From: Deltaproteobacteria bacterium
GTDB taxonomy: Bacteria > Myxococcota_A > UBA9160 > UBA6930
Assembly: GCA_016875395.1 (NCBI GenBank)
Contig: VGRF01000001.1
Location: 1-64,000 of the forward strand
Direction of reading: 5' to 3'
Length of the DNA stretch: 64,000 nucleotides
A model generated the notes under the pieces. It saw nothing but the letters and a program-made list of their open reading frames with translations, made no database searches and was not told the origin of the DNA. Both the position numbers and the translations under genes were made by a program. This document shows positions 18,247-27,310 of this stretch, one piece after another. Numbering within the stretch: position 1 is the first letter of the stretch; the number at the start of each line of letters is the position of its first letter.

Positions 18247-19557
18247 TCAGGAGAGAGGCAAGAGCACGTCTGCGAGACGGCGCCCGCGCTGCACGCGGAG
18301 ATAGGCGCGATCCCGGCCCTGGAGCCGCAGCACGGCGCGACGCAGGGACTGTTCGTTGCTGAGCGCCTGGCCATCGATGGCGCGGATGAAGTCGCCGGCT
18401 TGCAGCCCGATCTGCTCCGCCCCGCTACCGGGGCGAACTTCCGCGGCTCGGTAGACGCCGCGCTCCAGCACGAGCTTCATGCCGAGCCGCTCGTTCGCGA
18501 GGTCGGCGACGACGGCGGCCGGGATCTCCGTGGCGGTCGCGCGCAGCGTGAGCGGCTTGCCCGCGCGCAGCAGGTGCAGCTCGTGCACCTGGCCCGTGGT
18601 GCTGCTCTCCAGCACTTCGTACAGCTCGCGCGCCGCGCGGATCGGCAGCGTGTCGATCTTCATCAGCACGTCGCCGCGCAGAACGCCCGCCTTCGCGCCC
18701 GGGCCGCCCGCGCGCACGCGATTCACGATCGCGCCGCGCTGCCCGGCGGGCAGCTTCAGCAGCTCGAGCATCGCGGGCTCGAGGTCTTGCAGATCGATCC
18801 CGAGCCAGACCGGCGCGACCGATCCCTTGGTGACGAGCTCGTGCACGATGCGTTTCGCCACGTCGATCGGGATCGCGAAGCCGATGCCTTCGGCGCCCTC
18901 GATGATCGCGGTGTTGATTCCGATCAGCTCGCCCTCGGCGTTCATCAGCGGACCGCCGGAGTTTCCGGGATTGATCGAGGCGTCGGTCTGCAGGAAGCCG
19001 TGGAACGTGCGGTCGCCCGTCTTCAGCGAGCGGTCGACGGCCGACAGCACGCCCGTCGTCACCGTGTTCGAGAGACCGAATGGGTTCCCGATCGCGATCA
19101 CGGGCTCCCCGACGAGAAGCCCCGCGGAGGTTCCGGGCGTCACCCACGGCACCTCTTTCGCTTCGTCGAGCTGAAGCACCGCGAGATCGTTGTTCGGATC
19201 GCCGCCAACGAGGCGCGCACCCAGCTCGCGACCGTCGGCGAGCGTGATGCGAATCGTCTCGGCGCCGCGCACCACGTGCTCGTTCGTGAGCACGCGTCCC
19301 TTCGCGTCGATCACCACACCCGAGCCGAGACTCTGCACGGGACGCCGCATGCTCGGCTCGAAGAACAGGTCGAAGAACGGATTCGCGACGCGCCGCTGCT
19401 GCTGCTCCGTGGTGATGTTGACGACCGCGGGGCCGACCTTCTCCACCACGCGCACGGTGGCGGTGCGGCGCAGGAACGGGTCGTCAGCGCTCGCGGACGT
19501 TGCGGCAAGGACAGCGAGCGAGGCGGCGGCGGCCCACATGCGCGAGGGTGTGCTCAT
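18247..19557 (-). CDS. HtrA-like serine protease (divergent paralogue)
   Basis: 436 residues. Signal peptide ending ATSASADD, protease domain with TNEHVV (His), DPNNDLAVLQLDE (Asp) and SINPGNSGGPLMN (Ser), so the triad is intact, followed by two PDZ-like modules (GPGAKAGVLRGDVLMKIDTLPIRAARE and GSGAEQIGLQAGDFIRAIDG). It is shorter and quite different from the neighbouring DegP, with a soluble secreted N-terminus instead of an uncleaved helix; I infer an ancient tandem duplication followed by specialisation. The start ATG 19557 lies 26 bp from the divergent galK start, so the two promoters must overlap the coding ends. Confidence 0.92.
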   Translation of the reverse strand: MSTPSRMWAAAASLAVLAATSASADDPFLRRTATVRVVEKVGPAVVNITTEQQQRRVANPFFDLFFEPSMRRPVQSLGSGVVIDAKGRVLTNEHVVRGAETIRITLADGRELGARLVGGDPNNDLAVLQLDEAKEVPWVTPGTSAGLLVGEPVIAIGNPFGLSNTVTTGVLSAVDRSLKTGDRTFHGFLQTDASINPGNSGGPLMNAEGELIGINTAIIEGAEGIGFAIPIDVAKRIVHELVTKGSVAPVWLGIDLQDLEPAMLELLKLPAGQRGAIVNRVRAGGPGAKAGVLRGDVLMKIDTLPIRAARELYEVLESSTTGQVHELHLLRAGKPLTLRATATEIPAAVVADLANERLGMKLVLERGVYRAAEVRPGSGAEQIGLQAGDFIRAIDGQALSNEQSLRRAVLRLQGRDRAYLRVQRGRRLADVLLPLS

Positions 19558-19583
19558 GGGCGGGGCACCCTAGGCGCGGGGAA

Positions 19584-20759
19584 ATGGCCGAACAAGACCA
19601 CACGCAGGACCGCGCCGCCGCCGAGTTTTCGCGCCGCTTCGGCCGCGCACCGAGTCATGGAGCGCGCGCGCCCGGGCGCGTGAACCTGATCGGCGAGCAC
19701 ACCGACTACAACGATGGCCTGGTGCTGCCGTGCGCGATCGATCGCGCCACGGTCGTGCTCGCGGCGCCGCGCGACGACGCGCGCGTGCGCGTCGCGTCGG
19801 CGGATCTCGCCGCCGAGACCGAGTTCGCACTCGCCGAGCACGCGCGCGCGGGCGATTGGGCCGACTACGTGCGCGCCGTGGCGGCCGCGCTCGCGGAAGC
19901 CGGGCATCGCGTGCGCGGGGCGGACCTCGCGATCGCGAGCGACGTGCCGCTCGGCGCGGGGCTCTCGTCCTCGGCGGCGCTCGGCGTCGCGGCCACGTAC
20001 GCGCTCGCGCGCGTGTCCGGCATCGCGCTCGCTCCGCGCGCAGCTGCCGAGCTCGCGCACCGCGCCGAGAGCCACTTCGCGGGCATCGGCTGCGGGATCC
20101 TCGATCAGTTCGCGAGCGCGCTCGGCGCGCGCGATCGCGCGCTGCGCATCGATTGCCGCGCTCGAGACGTTACGGAGATCGCGCTGCCGCCGGGCGCGAC
20201 GTGGCTCGTCGCGGACTCGGGCGCGCACCGCGAGCTCGCGCGCGGCGGCTACCGCGAGCGCGTCGCGGAGTGCGCCGCTGCGCTCGCCGCCGCGAAGCGC
20301 GCGGGCAGCGCGGCGCCGAGTGCGAGCGCGCTGCGCGATCTCGGTGAGGACTCGCTGCATGCACTCGCGCGGGTGCTGCCCGAGGTGCTCCTGCGCCGTG
20401 CGCGCCACGTGATCCGCGAGAACGCGCGCGTCGACGCGTTCGCTCAGGCGCTCGCGGCGCACGATCTCGGCGCCGCCGGGGCACTCATGCGCGCGAGCCA
20501 CGCGAGCCTGCGCGACGACTACGCCGTCTCGACGCGCGAGCTCGACGCGCTGTGCGCGCTGGGCGACGCCGCGCCCGGCTGCCACGGCTCGCGCCTCACC
20601 GGCGCCGGCTTCGGCGGCTGCACGCTGCACCTCGTCGAGAGCGAAGCGGCGCCCGCCGTGGCGCGCTCTCTCGAGGCCGGCTTCACCGCCGCGTTCGGGC
20701 GCGCGCCGCGCGTGTGGGCCGTGCATGCGAGCGAGGGGGCGAGGGCGTTCGCGGTGTAG
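19584..20759 (+). CDS. galK: Galactokinase
   Basis: 391 residues from ATG 19584. GHMP kinase: N-terminal signature ARAPGRVNLIGEHTDYNDG, ATP-binding PLGAGLSSSAALGVA, and C-terminal GSRLTGAGFGGCTLHLV. It phosphorylates galactose at C1 for the Leloir pathway. No galT, galE or transporter gene is adjacent, so the rest of the pathway must lie elsewhere. The frame is open upstream to 19500 but that overlaps the divergent HtrA gene and lacks family similarity. Confidence 0.93.
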   Translation: MAEQDHTQDRAAAEFSRRFGRAPSHGARAPGRVNLIGEHTDYNDGLVLPCAIDRATVVLAAPRDDARVRVASADLAAETEFALAEHARAGDWADYVRAVAAALAEAGHRVRGADLAIASDVPLGAGLSSSAALGVAATYALARVSGIALAPRAAAELAHRAESHFAGIGCGILDQFASALGARDRALRIDCRARDVTEIALPPGATWLVADSGAHRELARGGYRERVAECAAALAAAKRAGSAAPSASALRDLGEDSLHALARVLPEVLLRRARHVIRENARVDAFAQALAAHDLGAAGALMRASHASLRDDYAVSTRELDALCALGDAAPGCHGSRLTGAGFGGCTLHLVESEAAPAVARSLEAGFTAAFGRAPRVWAVHASEGARAFAV

Positions 20760-20910
20760 GCGCGGCGGTGTCGCGGGCGGCGCATCCCGCGAGGCGAGCC
20801 AGAAATCGCTAACCCGGCGTCTGACGCCAGCTTTGCGATTCGCTCGCAACTTCGCGCGCATCCCCGCGATCTGGAGCGCCGGAGCAAGTTCGAGTCAGGC
20901 GCAAATCGCT

Positions 20911-21546
20911 TTAACCGCGATCCAGCGCGTCGCGCAGTTCCCTCGCCGCGCGTTCCGGGTCCGTCGCCGCGCACAGCTCGCCGGTCACGGCGACGCCCGC
21001 GGCCCCCGCGCGCACGCACTCGGCGGCGCGGCGCGCGTCGATGCCGCCCTGCGCAAGCACGGGGATGCCCGCGCGCGCGGCTTCACGCAGCGCGGCGAAG
21101 CCGAGCGGCTCGCGCGACGCGGGCTTCGAGTACGGCGCGAAGATCGGGGCGAGATGCGCGTAGCTCGCGCCCGCGCGCGCCGCGGCGGCGACTTCGTCCG
21201 CGCTGTGCGCCGAGGCGCCGAGCAGCGCGCCCGCGCCGAGCAGCGCGCGCGCCTCGGCGAGCGGCAGCGCGTCGAAGCCGAGGTGCGCGCCGTCCGCGCG
21301 CGCCGCGAGCGCGACGTCGACGCGGCGATTCACCAGCACGCGCGCGCTCGGGCTCGCCGCACGCACGGCCGCCATCACCTCGCGCACGAGCGCGAGCAGC
21401 GGCGCGCCGTCGAGGTCCTTCTCGCGCACCTGCACCCAGTCGGCGCCGCCGCGCACCGCCCCTGCGGCGATCTCCGGAATCGAGCCGCGCGCCGACTTGC
21501 GGTCGGTGACGAGGCAGAGGATGTGGCGAGCGAGCTCGTTCTTCAG
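20911..21546 (-). CDS. thiE: Thiamine-phosphate synthase, probable non-canonical start
   Basis: About 211 residues if translation begins at CTG 21546. ThiE couples HMP-PP and the thiazole phosphate to give thiamine phosphate. Family motifs: [10 protein letters not shown] at the N-terminus, [43 protein letters not shown] and PVLAQGGID. All of the family N-terminus is present, yet there is no ATG, GTG or TTG in frame between it and the thiG stop; the frame runs back into thiG. CTG at 21546-21544 overlaps the thiG TGA and would give translational coupling. A misread base is the alternative. It ends the thiS-thiG-thiE operon. Confidence 0.82.
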   Translation of the reverse strand: MKNELARHILCLVTDRKSARGSIPEIAAGAVRGGADWVQVREKDLDGAPLLALVREVMAAVRAASPSARVLVNRRVDVALAARADGAHLGFDALPLAEARALLGAGALLGASAHSADEVAAAARAGASYAHLAPIFAPYSKPASREPLGFAALREAARAGIPVLAQGGIDARRAAECVRAGAAGVAVTGELCAATDPERAARELRDALDRG

Positions 21547-22316
21547 AACGTCGCGATCCCGTCCAGCGGGCTCGACGCGTTCGCGTAGAGCCGCCGCGCG
21601 ATGCGTCCGGCTTCGTACGAGAGCCGGCCCGCCTCGACGGCGAGCTTCATCGCGCGCGCCATCTTCACTGCGTCCTTTGCGCCCGCGATCGCGGTGTTCA
21701 TCAGCACCGCCGTCGCGCCGAGCTCCATCGCCTCCGCGGCGTCGCTCGCGCAGCCGACGCCCGCGTCGACCACGACCGGCGCCTCCACGGTCTCGAGGAT
21801 GATGCGCAGGTTCGCGGGATTGCGGATGCCGAGGCCGCTGCCGATCGGCGCCGCGAGCGGCATCACCGCGACGCAGCCGAGCGCGGCGAGGCGCTGGCAC
21901 GCGACGGGGTCGTCGCTGATGTACGGCAGCACCTCGAAGCCGTCCGCGACGAGGATGCGCGCGGCTTCGATCGTGGCGGCGACATCGGGGAACAGCGTGC
22001 GCTCGTCGCCGATCACTTCGAGCTTCACGAGCGCGTGGCCGAACAGCTCGCGCCCGAGCTGCGCGGTCGTGACGGCGTCGGCGACGTTGTAACAGCCGGC
22101 CGTGTTCGGGAGCACCGTGAGCCCCTTCGGGATCGCGCCGAGCACGCTCTGCTCGCGCGGCTTCGTCAGGTCCACGCGCCGCAGCGCGACGGTGATCATC
22201 TCCGCGCCGCTCGCCTCGGTCGCCGCAAGCTGCGTCTCGAGCGATGCGTACTTCCCGCTGCCCACGATCAGGCGCGAGCGGAATTCGTGTGAACCGAGCT
22301 TGTAGGTCTCCGACAT
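21543..22316 (-). CDS. thiG: Thiazole synthase
   Basis: 257 residues from ATG 22316, which overlaps the thiS stop (TGATG); a GTG one codon upstream is also possible. ThiG forms the thiazole ring of thiamine from deoxyxylulose phosphate, a glycine- or tyrosine-derived imine and ThiS-thiocarboxylate. It shows [11 protein letters not shown] at the start, the VKLEVIGD segment with the Schiff-base lysine, [16 protein letters not shown] and [21 protein letters not shown] for the phosphate site. Its TGA overlaps the likely thiE start. Confidence 0.95.
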   Translation of the reverse strand: MSETYKLGSHEFRSRLIVGSGKYASLETQLAATEASGAEMITVALRRVDLTKPREQSVLGAIPKGLTVLPNTAGCYNVADAVTTAQLGRELFGHALVKLEVIGDERTLFPDVAATIEAARILVADGFEVLPYISDDPVACQRLAALGCVAVMPLAAPIGSGLGIRNPANLRIILETVEAPVVVDAGVGCASDAAEAMELGATAVLMNTAIAGAKDAVKMARAMKLAVEAGRLSYEAGRIARRLYANASSPLDGIATF

Positions 22317-22546
22317 CACCCGCCTCCTACGGCTTCGAGAATCTCGACGCGATCGCCCGCCGCGAGCGCGCGCGCGGCGTACTTCGTGCGCGGCACCACG
22401 TTGCGGTTGACGGCGATCGCGATCTTGCGCCCCGTGAGCCCGAGCGCTGCGACCAGCTCTACGAGGGTCGCGCCCGCGGCGATCTCCCGCGGCTCGCCAT
22501 TCACGGAGATGGAGAATGCGGCGTCGGTGCGATGGGTGGCTTCCAC
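22316..22546 (-). CDS. thiS: Sulfur carrier protein ThiS
   Basis: 76 residues from GTG 22546. Ubiquitin-like fold: [25 protein letters not shown], then [12 protein letters not shown] and the C-terminus [10 protein letters not shown] carrying the Gly-Gly tail that is adenylated and thiocarboxylated. The start is uncertain: GTG 22546 gives a small extension before the conserved core, while ATG 22585 would add 13 residues. Upstream I see no TPP riboswitch motifs (no CUGAGA or ACCUGAUC-like core). Confidence 0.87.
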   Translation of the reverse strand: MEATHRTDAAFSISVNGEPREIAAGATLVELVAALGLTGRKIAIAVNRNVVPRTKYAARALAAGDRVEILEAVGGG

Positions 22547-22721
22547 GGCGGGCTCACGAAACGAGTGCGGCGCGCATGCAACCATCCAGTGCGCGCCGAG
22601 AGCAGCCGACACTATTCAGACGCGTGGGGGGTGTCAAACGAGTGGACGCGCTCGCTCCGACGAAAACCGCGCGGCCGTTCCGCAAACCGAGCCCGTGCGC
22701 GACTGTGAGGAAGTGAGCGAC

Positions 22722-23864
22722 GTGAAGTCCGGCCGACCGACGGTTGCATGCATCGACGAGAACGCGCTCGCGCACAACTTCAGCGAGGCGAAGCGGCTCG
22801 CCGGCTCGCGCGCGCTGATCGCGGTGGTGAAGGCGGACGCGTATGGGCACGGCGCCGCGCCGGTGGCGCGCAAGCTCGCGGCCTCGGGCTGCAAGCACTT
22901 CGCGGTCGCCACGGTGGAAGAGGCCGCGCAGCTGCGCGACGCCGGCATCGCGCACACGATTCTCGTGCTCGGCGGCGCGCACGACGCAGGCGAAGCCGAC
23001 GAAGCGGTCGCGCTCGGGCTCACGCCGGTCGTTCAGCACGCGGGCCACATCGCGCTGCTGCGCAAAGCCGCAGCCGAGCGCTCGCGCGCGATCGCCGTCC
23101 AAGTCGAGGTCGACACGGGCATGGCGCGCATGGGCATCTCGCCCGAGGACGCGCCCTCGATGATCGAGTCGATCGCGCGCGACCCGCGCTTCGGGCTCGA
23201 TGGCGTCTACACGCACCTCGCCTGCGCCGACGAGGCCGACCTCGCGCCCACGCACCGCCAGCTCGCGCTGTTCCGCGAAGTGCTCGCCGCGCTGCGCTCG
23301 CGCGCGATCGCGCCGGGCCAAGTGCACGTCGCGAACTCGGCGGCGCTCGTCGCGACTCCCGCCCTCGCGGAGGCGCTGCCCGCGGAAGTGAGCGCGGTGC
23401 GCCCGGGCCTGATGCTGTACGGCGTTGCGCCCGCGCCGCATCTCGCCGACGCCGCGCAGCTGAAGCCGGTGATGAGCGTGCGCACGCGCGTCGCGAACTT
23501 GCGCTGGGTGCGCCGCGGCGACCCCGTCGGCTACGGCGCCACGTTCCGCGCGAAGCAGCGGGGCCGCATCGCGACGCTGCCGATCGGCTACGCGGACGGG
23601 ATTCCCTGGTCGCTCGGCAATCGCGGCGCAGTGCTACTGCGCGGGAAGCGCGTGCCGATCGCGGGCCGCGTCTCGATGGACCTGATCACCCTCGACGTCG
23701 GCAATTCGCCCGTCGAGATCGGCGACCCGGTGTGCGTGTTCGGCGTGCCCGCCGGCGGCGGCGCCCCGCTGCGCGTCGAAGAAGTCGCCGAGGCCGCGGG
23801 CACGATCCCGTACGAGCTGCTCGTGCGCGTCGGCGCGCGCGTGACGCGGGTGCTGGGGAGCTGA
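22722..23864 (+). CDS. alr: Alanine racemase
   Basis: 380 residues from GTG 22722, chosen because GAGGAA lies about 10 bases upstream; GTG 22713 is in frame but too close to that site. Fold-type III PLP enzyme making D-alanine for peptidoglycan: PLP lysine K37 in AVVKADAYGHGA, the substrate-site segment EVDTGMARMGI, the conserved GYADG, and the C-terminal beta domain with RVSMDLITLDVG. The second catalytic residue, Tyr, is in VGYGATFRA. The gene lies head to head with thiS and 7 bp before the YcxB-like gene. Confidence 0.95.
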   Translation: MKSGRPTVACIDENALAHNFSEAKRLAGSRALIAVVKADAYGHGAAPVARKLAASGCKHFAVATVEEAAQLRDAGIAHTILVLGGAHDAGEADEAVALGLTPVVQHAGHIALLRKAAAERSRAIAVQVEVDTGMARMGISPEDAPSMIESIARDPRFGLDGVYTHLACADEADLAPTHRQLALFREVLAALRSRAIAPGQVHVANSAALVATPALAEALPAEVSAVRPGLMLYGVAPAPHLADAAQLKPVMSVRTRVANLRWVRRGDPVGYGATFRAKQRGRIATLPIGYADGIPWSLGNRGAVLLRGKRVPIAGRVSMDLITLDVGNSPVEIGDPVCVFGVPAGGGAPLRVEEVAEAAGTIPYELLVRVGARVTRVLGS

Positions 23865-23871
23865 GCCCCAC

Positions 23872-24369
23872 ATGCCCGACGACGCCGACGGCATCGTCCT
23901 CGCGTTTGAGTACGCGCCTGGCGAGTGGGTTCGCCTCACCCGGAGATTCCGTTTCCGGTTCTTGTCCGTGGCACGAGATCTGGTGGTCACCGTCCTGATG
24001 GTCGCGCTTACGCTCTTCGCCCCAGCCCAATGGCGTGTTGCACTGCTCGCGGCTTGCGCGGGGTACGCGGCGATCGCGTGCGCCTCCGTGCTCGTCTGGC
24101 CGGTTTGGTGGGAGCGACGGATCCCCTACTTGCGCGAGCGGTACCGCCTCGAGCTCGGCCACGATGCGCTCGCCTTCTCGACTGCGAGCGTGTCGTCGCG
24201 GCTGCCGTGGTCGTACTACAGGGGCTGGGCTCGGGATCGCCAAGCCCTCTACCTCTGGATGGGGCGCGGGCAGGCGACCGTCATCCGGTCTCGCGCGCTC
24301 GTTTCGAACGAGGCGGCTGTGCTTGACCGACTGCGCAGCAAGCTGGGCGAGCCGCGCTGGTCTGCCTAA
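23872..24369 (+). CDS. YcxB-like membrane protein
   Basis: 165 residues with two adjacent transmembrane helices (about 33-72) and a C-terminal part with LELGHDALAFSTASVSSRLPWSYYRGWARDRQALYLWM, which matches the YcxB-like C-terminal domain: an amphipathic pleckstrin-like region of unknown function, common in small bacterial membrane proteins. It starts 7 bp after alr and its base composition is a little lower in GC than its neighbours. Role unknown; it may simply be carried by alr read-through. Confidence 0.75.
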   Translation: MPDDADGIVLAFEYAPGEWVRLTRRFRFRFLSVARDLVVTVLMVALTLFAPAQWRVALLAACAGYAAIACASVLVWPVWWERRIPYLRERYRLELGHDALAFSTASVSSRLPWSYYRGWARDRQALYLWMGRGQATVIRSRALVSNEAAVLDRLRSKLGEPRWSA

Positions 24370-24381
24370 GGTGCGCGCGCT

Positions 24382-25170
24382 TTGACCGCCGCCACGCACA
24401 CTCCCGAGAAGCCGACGCGCATCGAGTACCACGCATCGCTGCATGACGTGTGGAAGGCGTTCGGCGAGCGCAGCGTCCTGGAAGGCGCGTCGCTCGACCT
24501 GCGGCCCGGCGAGATCACCGTCGTGATCGGCGGCAGCGGCTGCGGCAAGTCGACGCTGCTGCGCATTCTGCTCGGGCTCGAAAGCTACGAGCGCGGCTCG
24601 GTGCGCCTGTTCGGCCGCGAGGTGAGCGCGCTCAGCCGCAGCGAGCAGAGCGAGCTGATGATGCGGGTGGGGATGCTGTTTCAGTTCGGCGCGCTGTTCG
24701 ACTCGATGACGGTGGGCGAGAACGTCGGCTTCGCGCTGCGCTACGTGCAGCGGCGCCCCGAGGACGAGATCGCGCAGCGCGTGCGCGAGAACCTCGCGCT
24801 CGTGGGCCTGCGCGACGTCGAGGCGCTCTATCCCGCGCAGCTCTCGGGCGGCATGCGCAAGCGCGTCGCGCTCGCGCGCGCGATCGCGCACAAGCCGACG
24901 CTGCTGTGCGTCGACGAGCCGACGACCGGCCTCGACCCGATCATGTCCGACACGATCAACGAGCTGATCCTGCAGATGCGCGAGCGACTCGGCGTGACGG
25001 TGCTGTGCATCACGCACGATCTCACCGCCGCGTTCAAGATCGGGGATCGGATCGCCATGATGCACGACCGGCGGATTGCTGCTTTTGGGACGCCTGAGGA
25101 GGTGCGGGCGTCTTCGAATCCGGCGGTGAGGCAGTTTGTGGCTGGGAGTGCTTACGGACCTTTGTCTTAG
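24382..25170 (+). CDS. ABC transporter ATP-binding protein, MlaF-like
   Basis: 262 residues from TTG 24382. Complete ABC ATPase: Walker A GGSGCGKSTLL, Q-loop MLFQFGALFDSMTVGENVGFALR, signature LSGGMRKRVALARA, Walker B LLCVDEPTTGLDP and switch His in CITHDL. The Q-loop sequence with FDSMTVxENV and the GMRKR signature are characteristic of MlaF/Ttg2A, the ATPase that drives phospholipid transport between inner and outer membrane. No mlaE permease or Mce-domain gene follows, so it must pair with components encoded elsewhere. An imperfect terminator-like stem follows at 25222. Confidence 0.88.
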   Translation: MTAATHTPEKPTRIEYHASLHDVWKAFGERSVLEGASLDLRPGEITVVIGGSGCGKSTLLRILLGLESYERGSVRLFGREVSALSRSEQSELMMRVGMLFQFGALFDSMTVGENVGFALRYVQRRPEDEIAQRVRENLALVGLRDVEALYPAQLSGGMRKRVALARAIAHKPTLLCVDEPTTGLDPIMSDTINELILQMRERLGVTVLCITHDLTAAFKIGDRIAMMHDRRIAAFGTPEEVRASSNPAVRQFVAGSAYGPLS

Positions 25171-25221
25171 TCCGCGCATCTTGGTCCGGGGCGGGCGATC
25201 CGATCTTTTCTTGTTGACTTC

Positions 25222-25251
25222 GCAAACCGCGTCGAAGACTCCGCGGTTTGC
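25222..25251 (+). terminator. Stem-loop after the MlaF-like gene
   Basis: GCAAACCGCG and CGCGGTTTGC form a perfect 10-bp stem with a 10-base loop, 52 bp past the stop. No strong U-run follows. The bases directly after it (25251-25267) are a copy of a dispersed repeat (reverse complement of GCAAGCGAAGCGCGCAG). Confidence 0.5.
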
Positions 25252-25427
25252 TGCGCGCTTCGCTTGCAATCTCGGCCGACTTGCTGGGGAGTAGCGGTCG
25301 ACTTCGAGGTTGTTCCGGCGCTTAGCTGATGCGGCAATGCATCTCGCCGGGGCGTGCAGCGCGGCACGCGCGAGAGCGAGTCGGTACTTTGCGCGCTCGT
25401 TCTTCTCTCGGAGCGGGGCGCGACGCG

Positions 25428-26705
25428 ATGCGGGTTCTTGTCGTCGGAAGCGGTGGGCGTGAGCACGCGCTCGCTTGGAAGCTCGCGCAGAGCCCGCGCG
25501 TCGAGGCGGTGGTTGCGGCGCCGGGGAGTGATGGGATCGCGACCGTCGCGAGGTGCCTGCCGGGCGTCGCGGCGACGGATGCGCGGGGGCTGATCGAGGC
25601 GGCGCGGGCGGAGCGCGTCGGGCTCGTGGTGATCGGGCCCGAGGATCCGCTCGCGCTCGGCGTTGCGGATGCGCTGCGCGCGGCGGGGCTGGCGGTGTTC
25701 GGGCCTTCGGCGAAGGCGGCGCAGCTCGAGGCGAGCAAGGGGTTTGCGCGCGAGTTCATGGCGCGGCACGGGATTCCGCATCCGCGCTTCGCGCGCTGCA
25801 GCGATCTCGCGAGCGCGCAGCGGGAAGTGCGCGCGCGCGGCGGGAAGTGCGTGGTGAAGGCAGACGGGCTCGCGGCGGGGAAGGGCGTCGCGGTGTGCGC
25901 GAGCGAGCCGGATGCGCTCGCGGCCCTCGACGAGATGATGGGCGCGCAGCGCTTCGGCGCGGCGGGCGCGAGCGTCGTGATCGAGGACGTGCTCGCCGGC
26001 GAAGAGGCGAGCTACTTGGTCGTTACGGACGGCACGCGCGTCGTGCCGTTCGCGCCCGCGCAGGATCACAAGCGCGCGCTCGATGGCGACCGCGGCGAGA
26101 ACACGGGCGGCATGGGCACGTACACGCCGGCGCCACTCGTTACGGAGGCCGTCGAGAAGCGCGTGCTCGAGGAGATCGTGCACCCCACGCTGCGCGGCAT
26201 GCGCGCCGAGGGCAATCCGTTCAGCGGCGTGCTCTACGTCGGCCTGATGATCGACCCGAGCGGCGCGCCTTCGGTCGTCGAGTTCAATTGCCGCTTCGGC
26301 GACCCGGAGACGCAGGTCCTGATGGCGCAGATGGAGCACGACCTCTTGCCGCTGCTCGACGGCGCGGCGCGCGGGCAGCTCGACGACTCGCTCGTGGCGC
26401 GGGGCGACGGCGCGGCGGTGTGCGTCGTGCTCGCGTCGGGCGGTTACCCGCGCGAGTTCGAGAAGGGCAAAGCGATTCGCGGCCTCGACGCCGCCGCTCA
26501 GGTGCCGGGCGTCGTCGTGTTTCACGCCGGCTCGAAGCGCGTGGGCGACACGTTCGCGACGAACGGCGGGCGCGTGCTCGGCGTGACCGCGCGCGGCGCG
26601 AGCTTCGCCGAGGCGCGCGAGCGCGCGTACGCGGCGGCCGATCGCATCGCGTTCGACGGCATGCACATGCGCCGCGACATCGGCGCACGCGCACTCGCGC
26701 GATGA
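25428..26705 (+). CDS. purD: Phosphoribosylamine-glycine ligase
   Basis: 425 residues from ATG 25428. ATP-grasp enzyme for the second step of purine synthesis. N-terminus MRVLVVGSGGREHALAWKLAQSP is diagnostic; the central GKCVVKADGLAAGKGVAVC and ENTGGMGTYTPAPL and the metal-binding VVEFNCRFGDPETQVLM are all intact. It ends in ATGA shared with tsaC, and tsaC overlaps the DUF1015 gene, so purD, tsaC, DUF1015 and the DciA-like gene form a tightly packed operon. Two GTTACGG words lie in its coding sequence (26022 and 26139). Confidence 0.96.
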   Translation: MRVLVVGSGGREHALAWKLAQSPRVEAVVAAPGSDGIATVARCLPGVAATDARGLIEAARAERVGLVVIGPEDPLALGVADALRAAGLAVFGPSAKAAQLEASKGFAREFMARHGIPHPRFARCSDLASAQREVRARGGKCVVKADGLAAGKGVAVCASEPDALAALDEMMGAQRFGAAGASVVIEDVLAGEEASYLVVTDGTRVVPFAPAQDHKRALDGDRGENTGGMGTYTPAPLVTEAVEKRVLEEIVHPTLRGMRAEGNPFSGVLYVGLMIDPSGAPSVVEFNCRFGDPETQVLMAQMEHDLLPLLDGAARGQLDDSLVARGDGAAVCVVLASGGYPREFEKGKAIRGLDAAAQVPGVVVFHAGSKRVGDTFATNGGRVLGVTARGASFAEARERAYAAADRIAFDGMHMRRDIGARALAR

Positions 26706-27310
26706 CGACGCTGAGCCTCGCCGAAGCCGCCGCGCGCATTCGCCGCGGCGAGCTCGTCGCGTACCCGACCGAGACGGTGTGGGGCCTCGCGGCCGACGCG
26801 CGCAACGAAGCCGCGGTGCGGAAGCTGCGCGCCTGGAAGGGGCGCGACGCCGAGAAGCCGATGTCGGTGCTGGTGAGTGATTACGCTGCGCTCGAGACGC
26901 TCGGCGCGGAGACGACGCCACTCGCGGCGAGGCTCGCCGCGAAGTTCTGGCCGGGCCCGCTCACGCTCGTCGTGCGCTGCGAGCACGCCTTCGCGCGCGG
27001 CGTCGCGAGTGAGGACGGCGGCGTCGGCTTTCGCTGCTCGCCGCATCCCGTCGCGCGCGCGCTCGCGCGCGAGGCGGGAGTGATCACGGCGACGAGCTTC
27101 AACCGCTCGGGCGACGCCGCGTGCGCGACGCGCGCCGACGCGGAGGCGTGCGCCGACGCGCAGGTTGCACTCGTGGCGGGCGAAGACGCCTCGGGCGCGA
27201 CGCCGAGCAGCGTCGTCGACGCGAGCGGCGCGCGGCTGCGCGTGCTGCGCGAAGGTGCGATCCCGGCGCACGTTCTGGGAGCGGCGTCATCAGGAGAAAT
27301 GCGTGGCTGA
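26702..27310 (+). CDS. tsaC: L-threonylcarbamoyladenylate synthase (Sua5/YciO/YrdC family)
   Basis: 202 residues, ATG overlapping the purD stop by 4 bp. It makes threonylcarbamoyl-AMP from threonine, bicarbonate and ATP for the t6A37 modification of tRNA. Motifs: ELVAYPTETVWGLAADARNE near the N-terminus, RKGRDAEKP-like KLRAWKGRDAEKPMSVLV, KFWPGPLTLVVR and ITATSFNRSGD. Length is that of the short TsaC type without the Sua5 C-terminal domain. It overlaps the following DUF1015 gene by 8 bp. Confidence 0.92.
   Translation: MTTLSLAEAAARIRRGELVAYPTETVWGLAADARNEAAVRKLRAWKGRDAEKPMSVLVSDYAALETLGAETTPLAARLAAKFWPGPLTLVVRCEHAFARGVASEDGGVGFRCSPHPVARALAREAGVITATSFNRSGDAACATRADAEACADAQVALVAGEDASGATPSSVVDASGARLRVLREGAIPAHVLGAASSGEMRG

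Noticed and set aside
22547-22721. TPP riboswitch before thiS
   Set aside because: None of the conserved TPP riboswitch cores could be found on the minus strand.
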